Shown: in pieces, positions 8,482 to 15,824 of the stretch
Position numbering within the stretch: position 1 is the stretch's first letter
Layout of the letters: every line of letters begins with the position of its first letter
The notes under the pieces: generated by a model
Told to the model about the DNA's origin: nothing
The model's database searches: none
Seen by the model: only the letters and a program-made list of their open reading frames with translations
Translations under genes and position numbers: made by a program
NCBI GenBank assembly: GCA_036620675.1
Contig: JAZHEE010000001.1
Reading direction: 5' to 3' (one strand)
Source: Jejubacter sp036620675
Lineage (GTDB): Bacteria > Pseudomonadota > Gammaproteobacteria > Enterobacterales > Enterobacteriaceae
Length of the DNA stretch: 64,000 nucleotides

Positions 8482-8509
8482 CCCCTCCCCTGCGGAGGGG
8501 TTTTCTTTT
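8482..8509 (+). terminator. Rho-independent terminator after ybjG
   Basis: Arms CCCCTCC (8482-8488) and GGAGGGG (8494-8500) with a 5-base loop, followed by TTTTCTTTT. It separates the ybjG unit from deoR, whose start is 17 bases further on. Confidence 0.85.
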
Positions 8510-8525
8510 ATGCCGTGGAGAAGCT

Positions 8526-9293
8526 ATGGAAACACGCCGGGAAGCGCGTATTGATCGCCTGGTTCAGGCACTAAAACGCAGCGACAAACTGCGTCTGAAA
8601 GAGGCCGCCGCGCTGCTGGGCGTATCGGAAATGACGGTGCGTCGCGACCTTCACGACGAACGCCAGCCGGTGGTGCTACTCGGCGGCTATGTGGTGCTGG
8701 CGCCCGGCAGCACGGCGGGCAGCCACTATCTGCTTAGCGATCAGAAAGGGCGTCACGTCCGGCAGAAGCGTCAGGCGGCCCGACTGGCGGCGGAGCTGGT
8801 TCAGGCTCACCAGACGCTGTTCTTCGACTGCGGCACCACCACGCCGTTTATTATCGAGGCGCTGCCCCAGGATCTTCCCTTTACCGGCATCTGCTATTCG
8901 CTGAACACCTTTCTGGCCCTGAGCGAAAAGCCGGCGTGCCGGGTGATCCTGTGCGGCGGCGAATTCCAGCCCGGCAACGCCATCTTCCGGCCGCTTAATT
9001 TCCGCGAGATTCTCGGCAATCTGTGTCCCGATATCGCCTTTTTATCTGCGGCAGGCATTCATCCCCAGACAGGGGTGACCTGTTTTAACCTTGAAGAGCT
9101 ACCGGTAAAGCAGTGGGCGCTGGAAATGGCTCAACAGCGGGTACTGGTGGTGGATGAAAGCAAATTCGGCAAGGTACGTCCGGCCTGCATGGGGCCGCTG
9201 TCGGCGTTTGATATGCTCATCAGTAATACGCAGCCGCCGGAGTCCCTTATCGACCAGGCCCGAAGCCAGGGCATCACGCTGCGTCACGAATAA
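8526..9293 (+). CDS. deoR: DeoR, deoxyribonucleoside-responsive repressor
   Basis: 255 residues (E. coli DeoR 252). An N-terminal DeoR-type helix-turn-helix (about residues 20-45, KEAAALLGVSEMTVRRDL) is followed by the sugar-phosphate sensing domain with FFDCGTTTPFI and the DESKFGKV motif typical of the DeoRC fold. DeoR represses deo and nupG transport/catabolism genes and is released by deoxyribose-5-phosphate. Its position between ybjG and convergent dacC is as in E. coli. It ends in a perfect palindrome shared with dacC. Confidence 0.96.
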   Translation: METRREARIDRLVQALKRSDKLRLKEAAALLGVSEMTVRRDLHDERQPVVLLGGYVVLAPGSTAGSHYLLSDQKGRHVRQKRQAARLAAELVQAHQTLFFDCGTTTPFIIEALPQDLPFTGICYSLNTFLALSEKPACRVILCGGEFQPGNAIFRPLNFREILGNLCPDIAFLSAAGIHPQTGVTCFNLEELPVKQWALEMAQQRVLVVDESKFGKVRPACMGPLSAFDMLISNTQPPESLIDQARSQGITLRHE

Positions 9294-9313
9294 GGGCCTG
9301 ACGGCCCTTATTC
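9288..9313. terminator. Inverted repeat between convergent deoR and dacC
   Basis: Perfect 11-bp arms GAATAAGGGCC and GGCCCTTATTC around a 4-base loop. The deoR stop codon lies in the left arm. T-rich tracts are short, but the arrangement between two convergent genes suggests a bidirectional terminator. Confidence 0.65.
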
Positions 9314-9323
9314 GCTATCGCGT

Positions 9324-10538
9324 TCAGGAAAAGAAGCGTTCAAACCAGCCGCCGGTCCACTGATCCACCTTCATCAGAATGAAGTCCAGGATGCGTCGGA
9401 AGAAGCCCCCCTCTTCCACCGGCTCCATCACCACCAGCGGGCGCTGTTCGATAGACTTACCGTTAAGCTGAAAATCGATGGTACCCACCACCTGCCCTTT
9501 CTTCAAAGGCGCAGTCAGCTGCTTGTCGTTAAGGGTATAGCTGGCCTTCAAATTTTTCAGCTGCCCCTTGGGAATCGTGATCGATCCGCTGTCACCTGCG
9601 CCCAGCTTCGCCTCTTTGCTATTGCCGAACCAGACCCGCTGGGTGACAAAAGGCGTATCCGGCTTAATGGGGGTGACGGTTTCAAAGAAGCGAAAACCCC
9701 AGGTCAGCAGCTTCTGCGATTCCCGAAAGCGGATACCGTCGGTTTTGGCTCCCAGCACCACGGAAATCAGACGCATATCGCCCTGGGTGGCGGAAGAGAC
9801 CAGATTATACCCCGCTCCGGCGGTGGTTCCGGTCTTAACGCCATCCACGTTCAGGCTGGTGCTCCACAGCAGCCGGTTGCGGTTCGGCTGGCGGATGTTG
9901 TTAAAGGTAAAAGCTTTCTCTTTATTGATGGCGTACTCGTCCGGCACATCGCGGATCAGCGCCTGGGTTAACAACGCCATATCGCGGGCGGTGCTAAACT
10001 GCCCTGGCGCATCCAGGCCGTGGACGGTTTTAAAGGTGGTATTGGTCAGCTTCATGCGCTGGGCATAGCTGTTCATCAGCCCGATAAACGCATCCTGACT
10101 GCCTGCCACATAGTCCGCCAGTGCGATACAGGCGTCATTGCCGGACTGGATGATAACCCCTTTATTGAGATCCTCCACTGAAACCTGCATACCAGGTTTC
10201 AGAAACATGACCGACGAGCCGCGCAGCGCCGGGTTGCCGGTCGCCCATGCGTCCCTGCCTATGGTCACTTTATCATCAAGGTGTATTTTGCCAGCCTTCA
10301 GGGCCTGACCGACCACGTAGCTGGTCATGATCTTAGTCAGACTGGCGGGATCCAGCTTCTCATCCGCATTCCCTTCTGCCAGTACTTTGCCGCTGTCGTA
10401 ATCCATCAGGAACCAGGCTTTGGCATCCACCTGCGGCGCGCCCGGCGCCTGTTCAGCCTGCACAGCAGGGGAGATAACCAGCAGCAGCGTGGCGCCTGCT
10501 GCCAATCCGCGCAACACAGAAATCGTTCTACTCGTCAT
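9324..10538 (-). CDS. dacC: DacC, D-alanyl-D-alanine carboxypeptidase (PBP6)
   Basis: 404 residues from the ATG at 10538 (E. coli PBP6 is 400). A signal peptide (about residues 1-28, ending AVQA) leads into the class A low-molecular-weight PBP domain with the catalytic triad motifs SLTK (S66-K69), SGN (132-134) and KTG (235-237). The C-terminal beta domain follows (PLKKGQVVGTIDF), and the end forms an amphipathic membrane anchor (FFRRILDFILMKVDQW). The enzyme trims the terminal D-Ala from peptidoglycan pentapeptides in the periplasm. A longer reading frame extends upstream, but this start aligns with the family and gives a normal signal peptide. Confidence 0.97.
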   Translation of the reverse strand: MTSRTISVLRGLAAGATLLLVISPAVQAEQAPGAPQVDAKAWFLMDYDSGKVLAEGNADEKLDPASLTKIMTSYVVGQALKAGKIHLDDKVTIGRDAWATGNPALRGSSVMFLKPGMQVSVEDLNKGVIIQSGNDACIALADYVAGSQDAFIGLMNSYAQRMKLTNTTFKTVHGLDAPGQFSTARDMALLTQALIRDVPDEYAINKEKAFTFNNIRQPNRNRLLWSTSLNVDGVKTGTTAGAGYNLVSSATQGDMRLISVVLGAKTDGIRFRESQKLLTWGFRFFETVTPIKPDTPFVTQRVWFGNSKEAKLGAGDSGSITIPKGQLKNLKASYTLNDKQLTAPLKKGQVVGTIDFQLNGKSIEQRPLVVMEPVEEGGFFRRILDFILMKVDQWTGGWFERFFS

Positions 10539-10772
10539 ATAAGCCCCGGAAATCCATTCGATCAAACTCCCCGCGAGCCGGGCGGCCCGGGAGAAACCGA
10601 GAGTAAACCCCACAAATCATCTTAAAGAAACAGCGGGTTGGTAAAGTTTGTTAAGTTTATTCGATATCGCCGACTCATGCCTTAGCCTGGGCAATTTTTT
10701 ATGAGATCTGGCGCACTCGCTGGCGGCAAAGCATACTGATAATCGCCATTCCACCATGTTACGGGAGCTTTA

Positions 10773-11399
10773 ATGATCACAGTCTGGGGCAGAGAAAATT
10801 CCACCAATGTAAAAAAAGTATTGTGGTGTCTGGAGGAACTGGGGGTAAGCCACCATTCCATCCCGGCCGGCGGCCAGTATGGTCTGACGCAGGATCCGGA
10901 TTATCTGGCCATGAATCCCAACGCTCTGGTGCCGTGCCTGCGCGACGAAGCCACCGATCTGACGCTCTGGGAGTCCAACACCATCGTGCGCTATCTGGCG
11001 GCTCAGTATGGCGAAGGCGTTCTGTGGCCGTCGTCGCCCGCCCTGCGCGCGCAGGGCGAAAAGTGGATGGACTGGTCTATCGCCACCCTGGCGGGCCCCT
11101 ATCGCGATGTCTATATCAGCCTGATACGCACCGCGCCGGAGCAGCGCGATCCGGCCGTGATTGAGCGCGGTAAACAGGCCAGTGAAGCGGCGTTCGCCAT
11201 TCTGGATGCGGCGCTGGCAAAAAGCCGCTGGCTGGGAGGAGAGACGTTCGGGCCCGGTGATATCGCCCTCGGGCCCTTTATTTACGGGCTGTTTAATCTG
11301 GATATCGACTGGGCGCCGCGACCCGGGCTACAGCGTTGGTATCAGCAACTGTGCGACCGCCCGGCATTCCGTAAAATCGTGATGCTGCCGCTCAGTTAA
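10773..11399 (+). CDS. gstB: GstB glutathione S-transferase
   Basis: 208 residues, the same length as E. coli GstB (YliJ). The N-terminal thioredoxin-fold domain begins MITVWGRENSTNVKKVLWCLEELG, with the glutathione-contacting residues around ENSTNVKK and the WESNTIVRYLA stretch; the C-terminal helical domain contains GGETFGPGDIALGPF. E. coli GstB conjugates or dehalogenates small halogenated compounds such as bromoacetate. It is convergent with yliI, whose stop overlaps the gstB stop by four bases. Confidence 0.95.
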   Translation: MITVWGRENSTNVKKVLWCLEELGVSHHSIPAGGQYGLTQDPDYLAMNPNALVPCLRDEATDLTLWESNTIVRYLAAQYGEGVLWPSSPALRAQGEKWMDWSIATLAGPYRDVYISLIRTAPEQRDPAVIERGKQASEAAFAILDAALAKSRWLGGETFGPGDIALGPFIYGLFNLDIDWAPRPGLQRWYQQLCDRPAFRKIVMLPLS

Positions 11400-12514
11400 T
11401 CCCGCGCCGGGCTCACCTTCAGCAACTGGCCGTCCGATTCATCGGTCAGTACGTACAGGTAGCCGTCCGGCCCCAGCTTCACGTTACGGATCCGCTGGTT
11501 GCGCCCGGTCAGCAGGCGCTGTTCATCCTTCACCGTATCGCCGTCTACGGTCAGGGCGATCAGCGCCTTCTCTTTCAGGGCGCCGATAAACAGCTTCTGG
11601 CGCCACTGCGGGAATTTATCGCTGTGATAAAACGCCATGCCGCTAATAGCCGGAGACACTTTCCAGTGCCAGATGGGTTGTTCCATACCCGGCACGTCAC
11701 CGCCCCGGGTTTCCGGGTAAGCATCGCCGCCATAGTCGATGCCCCAGGTGGCAACAGGCCAGCCGTAGTTGGCGCCCGGACGGGGAATGTTAATTTCATC
11801 CCCGCCGCGCGGGCCATGTTCATGCAGCCAGATCTGATGGCTCCAGGGATTCAGCGCCAGCCCCTGGGGATTACGAATGCCGTAAGACCAGATCTCCGGA
11901 CGCGCGTCTTTACGCCCCACATACGGGTTATCTTCCGGAACCGCGCCTTCCGCCGTCAGACGAACCACCTTCCCTTGTAGCTTAGTCAGATCCTGAGCGG
12001 TGTTACGCTGATTATTTTCCCCCAACGCCACATAGAGGTAGCCTTTATCGTCAAAGGCCATGCTACCGCCGAAGTGGTTGCCGGTGGAAAGCTTCGGCTG
12101 CTGACGCAGCACCACCCGAAAATCCTCGAGCCGATTCATGGCCTGATTCAGCTTGCCATAGCCCACCGCCGTTCCCGCTTTGCCGTTTCCGTCGCCTTCG
12201 GCATAGCTCAGCCACACCCGACGGCTGGTGTTGAAATCGGGCGCAAGCAGCACATCCAGTAGTCCTCCCTGACCGTTGGCCCAGACTTCGGGAACGCCGA
12301 TGATAGGATCGGAAAGCCCAGTACCTGGCTGCCAGCGTTTTAACTGTCCATCTTTCAGGGTGATTAAAATGCCTTGATTATCCGGCAGGAAAGCCAGCGA
12401 CCAGGGGTGATCCAACTTACTTTGCAGCACGTCGACCTGAGTCCGGGCGGCCAGTGCGCCGTCTGCAATCAACAGCGCCAGTCCGGCAATTAGCACGCGG
12501 GGGAAAAATGCCAT
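11396..12514 (-). CDS. yliI: YliI, PQQ-dependent soluble aldose sugar dehydrogenase
   Basis: 372 residues (E. coli YliI 371) starting MAFFPRVLIAGLALLIADGALA, a signal peptide for export. The mature part is a six-bladed beta-propeller of the soluble quinoprotein glucose dehydrogenase family; recognisable segments are STGNHFGGSMAFD, GEIWSYGIRNPQGLALNP-like residues (PEIWSYGIRNPQGL) and WLHEHGPRGGDEIN, which contribute to the PQQ/calcium site. The enzyme oxidises aldoses in the periplasm when PQQ is supplied. GGAGACC upstream of the ATG supports this start over a longer frame. Confidence 0.94.
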   Translation of the reverse strand: MAFFPRVLIAGLALLIADGALAARTQVDVLQSKLDHPWSLAFLPDNQGILITLKDGQLKRWQPGTGLSDPIIGVPEVWANGQGGLLDVLLAPDFNTSRRVWLSYAEGDGNGKAGTAVGYGKLNQAMNRLEDFRVVLRQQPKLSTGNHFGGSMAFDDKGYLYVALGENNQRNTAQDLTKLQGKVVRLTAEGAVPEDNPYVGRKDARPEIWSYGIRNPQGLALNPWSHQIWLHEHGPRGGDEINIPRPGANYGWPVATWGIDYGGDAYPETRGGDVPGMEQPIWHWKVSPAISGMAFYHSDKFPQWRQKLFIGALKEKALIALTVDGDTVKDEQRLLTGRNQRIRNVKLGPDGYLYVLTDESDGQLLKVSPARD

Positions 12515-12675
12515 GGCGGTCTCCTTTATTCTCGCTCCCATAAGACTAGACAGTCATGGCTCAAAAGAAGCTGAATTTACATAATATTACCCCGCCGAAG
12601 CGCAGGCGAACCGCCGTTATCTTTATAACGATTGCCACTTTTTATTATCGAACCAGCCCGTATTTCACGAAACGT

Positions 12676-13338
12676 TTAGCGCCCGACATTAGATTTTCGT
12701 AACTTTTTCATTGCCATCGCGGTATCTGGCCTGATTTTGTTAAACTGTCGCTTATCCTGCTGAGTAAGATAGTAAACGTCAGACGGTGGCGTTTTGATCA
12801 TATGAAGCTGGATATTACCGGGAATGCCCAGATACTCATACAGTTCCATTATTTTCACCGATACCGACCTGGCAAGATCGGAGTCCACGCCATCGATATT
12901 CACCCGATGAACGCCAATAACACTGCGGGGAGAGGCAAAACGCTCTTTGCCGGAGGCGAAAATAAGTACGCAGGCGCTAATACACTGGTTGCCCGTCAGC
13001 ACTATTGTACTCACTTTATAGCTAAGCACCGACTGCAACATAAGATAGGCTTCATAAACATTACCCCCCGGGGAGTTTAAATCCAGAACCTGTATCGGTA
13101 CATTTTTAGCTCTCCATTTTTCCAGCAGATAGCGAAACTGCTGCGCATCGCCACGAACAATTTCGCCGGTCATTTTTACATAAGGCACATTGTTTTTTGT
13201 TACGCCGGATTCAAGCCTGGCGGCAACGGACTGAAAGGAAAGGATAAGCAATGACAGAGCAAGAAAGAATCCAGCAACGAGCTGTTTTATAAACACGTCC
13301 TTGACGGCATAATTACCCTGGTATGAGATAAGAAACAT
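12676..13338 (-). CDS. Exported ClpP/crotonase-fold serine protease-like protein
   Basis: 220 residues from the ATG at 13338. Residues about 14-40 form a signal peptide or N-terminal anchor (hydrophobic run ending SVAA). The rest resembles periplasmic ClpP-like proteins (COG3904 type): VLDLNSPGGNVYEA (oxyanion glycines, about 84-97), NQCISACVLIFASG with a candidate nucleophile S121, and VIGVHRV with candidate H144. The Ser and His lie in the family positions; no acidic third residue can be fixed. It could be an active protease or a binding protein. No E. coli counterpart sits here; it lies between yliI and rimO where bssR would be expected, in DNA with less GC than its neighbours, so recent acquisition is likely. 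Confidence 0.72.
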   Translation of the reverse strand: MFLISYQGNYAVKDVFIKQLVAGFFLALSLLILSFQSVAARLESGVTKNNVPYVKMTGEIVRGDAQQFRYLLEKWRAKNVPIQVLDLNSPGGNVYEAYLMLQSVLSYKVSTIVLTGNQCISACVLIFASGKERFASPRSVIGVHRVNIDGVDSDLARSVSVKIMELYEYLGIPGNIQLHMIKTPPSDVYYLTQQDKRQFNKIRPDTAMAMKKLRKSNVGR

Positions 13339-14160
13339 AGCGTCCTCCCTGAAATTACCCACTTATTAAATAGTGTTTTTCCACCGGGTACAAATCATCA
13401 ATGAACTCACTCCTTCTTCTCAGGCATCTAATCTTAGCCATCCGCCGCGGCTTCATTCGCAGTTAAACCCGGTAAAGTAGGATGACAAACCCAGCAGCCC
13501 TTATATTTTAAGAATATGGTTCAGGCCATAATCTCAAGCACAGGCAAACTCAACGCGTACGGAAGTACCGATGAACACCACAGCACTATTTAATAACGTC
13601 ATTCCCGGCACTCCTCTCACATCTTTTTTCAGGAAGCATCTCACGTCTATATTGCAAAAGAGGCTCCTTTCGCTATTAACGAAAAGAGCATTCACATTAA
13701 AAGGGGTAAAATCTTTCGTGTTAATAATCCGGGCATCCGCAGGAAGAGCGTTACCCGTTTTAGATGTGGGTTATTCTGGCGTATGATGCCTTAATGATTG
13801 GCAACCATAATTCAATACAATAGTCCGACCGGGACATAGAATCTAATAAGCAATGTTAAAGGGGTAGCAGAATTATCAACAAACCTAACGTTGAATGCTT
13901 TCGGATTGATGATTACTTCCTGTGGAAATAAGAGCCATTTTTCACAGCGAAATCCCCCCTGACAAGATGCTTTTACCGATCGCAGCCAACGCTGGAAGGC
14001 CGCTCAACGATTGAGCCATTGACGCCCGGTACCGGCAGATTCATTGGCTTACTCACAAAAGCGGGTATATGCCTGAGTGAATAAACTCACGGCCTGGCGA
14101 CTCACAACAAACAAAGCCCGAACAACCCTCACCGGTTTGCAGTACCCATCCGAACAGGAA
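13339..14160. other. Accessory intergenic region upstream of the rimO scars
   Basis: About 820 bases with no gene I can support. A 71-codon open frame at 13571-13786 (plus strand) has no recognisable domain and weak start signals. In E. coli bssR occupies this interval, and I see no remnant of it. Base composition is more AT-rich than the flanking conserved genes, which fits decayed or imported DNA. The region probably contains the original rimO promoter near its right end. Confidence 0.5.
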
Positions 14161-14212
14161 CCCTGTAAAATCCCAGCCCTGATAATTCCATAAACGATGA
14201 ATTTTTGAGCTT

Positions 14213-14269
14213 ATGAGCAATGTGAACCCGGCGCCGAAAATCGGTTTTGTCTCTCTCGGTTGCCCAAAA
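14213..14269 (+). pseudogene. Decapitated rimO 5' end, copy 1 (probable original host start)
   Basis: Reads MSNVNPAPKIGFVSLGCPK, essentially the normal enterobacterial RimO N-terminus, and then leaves the rimO reading immediately after the GCPK codons (sequence continues GTCAAAAATAATAC). The upstream leader (14161-14212, with CCTGATAATT and TTTTTGAGC) is similar to that before copy 2. This is best read as the host's native rimO start, cut off from its gene by an insertion whose crossover lies in TCGGTTGCCCAAAA. It now encodes at most a short out-of-context peptide (open to 14422). Confidence 0.8.
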
Positions 14270-14531
14270 GTCAAAAATAATACTTCGTTATTATTCCTGC
14301 TTAACCAAGTTGCTTCCCTGGGCTGGAACCTAAGCCAGGGAAAGAAAGCGGACACAAGGGGTAGCCGCCCCGTAGGGACCACGACACGGCAGTACGCAGC
14401 GCAGTATCAGGAACGACAGTAGGCTGCTCCCCTTGTATTTTTCAGAATATGGCAGCAAGACTGAATATGGAATGTATAAAAAATCATCGGTATAGTTAAC
14501 CTTAACAGTGCCAACAGGTGAGATAATATGG

Positions 14532-14981
14532 ATGGATACGATAGAACAGCTTAACGGAACATACTTTTTTAATGGTATGTTTGGTTTGGATAAGCATGAA
14601 TTACTATTTTGGATTCTGTTGGATGAAGCAGATAAACAGTTTGGCGGCGCTTTAGATATCTTCGCCTTTTCATCTATGCTTCTGAGTTTTCCTGTTATTC
14701 CTGTACGCGGGAAGCTGGATGCAGGGAAGACGACAAAAGGAACCAGCCCTTTATCCTACGGTTTAAGAATGCTGATTAAACAGCGTTTTAGGGTAGCCCG
14801 GAGGACTCTCACATTTCAATCAATAATAAATGGTCGATGGGCCTATACTACAAACGTGGCGGCATATATGGGGCGTTGGATTCCCTGGCTTGGCGCTTTA
14901 ATCACGGCGTATGATGCTTCAGTAATAACAGTGAAAACAGTCAACCGCTATAAACTGATAACAGGGGCAACGAATGAGTAA
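14532..14981 (+). CDS. Putative membrane-associated protein, partner of DUF1493 gene
   Basis: 149 residues from the ATG at 14532 (MDTIEQLNGTYFFNGMFGLD), preceded by AGGTGAG. A GTG at 14508 would add eight residues. There are hydrophobic stretches around FAFSSMLLSFPVIPV and the C-terminal WIPWLGALITAYDASVI, so one or two membrane segments are possible. No enzyme motif is visible. Its end overlaps the start of the DUF1493 gene by eight bases, indicating coupled translation. Codon use is AT-richer than the flanking rimO gene. Similar pairs of a small membrane protein plus a DUF1493 protein occur in enterobacterial prophage-like islands; the function is unknown to me. Confidence 0.7.
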   Translation: MDTIEQLNGTYFFNGMFGLDKHELLFWILLDEADKQFGGALDIFAFSSMLLSFPVIPVRGKLDAGKTTKGTSPLSYGLRMLIKQRFRVARRTLTFQSIINGRWAYTTNVAAYMGRWIPWLGALITAYDASVITVKTVNRYKLITGATNE

Positions 14982-15288
14982 GGAAGACGAGGTAAGAATC
15001 CTCATAAAAAAACACTTTTGGGATATGCCTGATGATGCCTCTTTAAACACAGGCAAAAAGGTTGTGTTACCAGAAGATGCAGAGAACTTTTTAGAAGAAT
15101 ACTTTAAAACATTCAAGATTGATGTGACAGGATTTAAATTCCACCGTTACTTCCCTAATGAAGGGGTTTGGTTTCTGCCTAATGCCATTCTCCCTAAATA
15201 TATGAGGACCGATAAGCATAAGCCGGAGCCACTTACCGTTGCGATGCTGATAGAATCTGCCAGAGCAGGCCGATGGCTTTACGATTGA
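14974..15288 (+). CDS. DUF1493 family protein
   Basis: 104 residues with the hallmark ending of this family: FHRYFPNEGVWFLPNAILPKYMRTDKHKPEPLTVAMLIESARAGRW in three adjoining blocks. The N-terminus (EDEVRILIKKHFWDMP) resembles an acyl-carrier-protein-like helical start, which is why the family is sometimes compared with acyl carrier proteins; there is no obvious DSL phosphopantetheine motif. It overlaps the preceding membrane-protein gene by eight bases. Genes of this family are common in Salmonella and Yersinia islands. Its role is not known. Confidence 0.82.
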   Translation: MSKEDEVRILIKKHFWDMPDDASLNTGKKVVLPEDAENFLEEYFKTFKIDVTGFKFHRYFPNEGVWFLPNAILPKYMRTDKHKPEPLTVAMLIESARAGRWLYD

Positions 15289-15399
15289 GGGGCCAACACA
15301 GCCCCGCCATTGGATATCCCCTTCCTCTGCTAACGGCCCCGTCTGAAGACTGTAAACACCCTGTCCTGATAATTTCACAAGCGTTTAGTTTTTGAACTC

Positions 15400-15465
15400 A
15401 TGAGTAATGAGTCTCCGGCAACGAAAATCGTTTTTGCCTCTCTCCGCCGCCAAAAAGTTAAAATG
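15400..15465 (+). pseudogene. Decapitated rimO 5' end, copy 2 (degraded)
   Basis: Reads MSNESPATKIVFASLRRQKVK: recognisably a RimO start (compare PKIGFVSLGCPK) but with the essential cysteine codon changed (GCPK has become RRQK). The leader before it (about 15350-15399) resembles the leader before copy 1, with CCTGATAATT and TTTTTGAAC at the same distance from the ATG. The bases after the core (AAAGTTAAAAT) also resemble those after copy 1 (AAAGTCAAAAAT). I read this as the rimO start once supplied by a first inserted element and then cut off by a second insertion. Confidence 0.72.
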
Positions 15466-15508
15466 AAATGGTTTACTGAATTTGGTCACCGGAACAGAGG
15501 TGCTATGC

Positions 15509-15801
15509 TCACCTCAGAACACAGATGCTCCAATGAAAAAGAAGAAATTTCAGTCCTGAATTCAAACTCGAATCCGCTCCTCCTTGTATCTCAAAATATA
15601 CGGCAGGATCGTCTACCGGCATAGAGGCAGTCCAACCTCCTGTGTCTGTGATCTCTTCATACTCGAGGTCATGCTCTTGGGCCAGCGGCCTTGCTTTGGA
15701 GGTTTGCCGTTCAAATGAACGTGCCAGCAGATTGCTTCTCGCTTGACCAGCGCACATAGCGGTATAATTTCCGCTTCGATAACATTAAAATCCCGCGCCA
15801 T
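15509..15801 (-). pseudogene. Frameshifted remnant of a small gene
   Basis: A frame beginning at 15801 (MARDFNVIEAEIIPLCALVKREAICWH) reads to about 15680 and then appears to continue in another frame as LAQEHDLEYEEITDTGGWTA and SMPVDDPAVYFEIQGG, toward 15509. Neither frame alone looks like a complete protein; together they look like one gene with a single-base indel. I do not recognise the family. It lies between rimO copy 2 and the intact rimO, so it is probably a relic of the second inserted element. The join is an inference. Confidence 0.4.
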
Positions 15802-15824
15802 TGATGCAATGTGAGTAAATTCAA

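Noticed and set aside
13571..13786. A 71-residue basic protein in the gap before the scars
   Set aside because: No family, poor ribosome site and no neighbour support; kept only as part of the described intergenic region.
14213..14422. A 69-codon gene starting at the first rimO scar
   Set aside because: Only the first 19 codons match RimO; the rest has no protein character, so it is a cut-off 5' end, not a gene.
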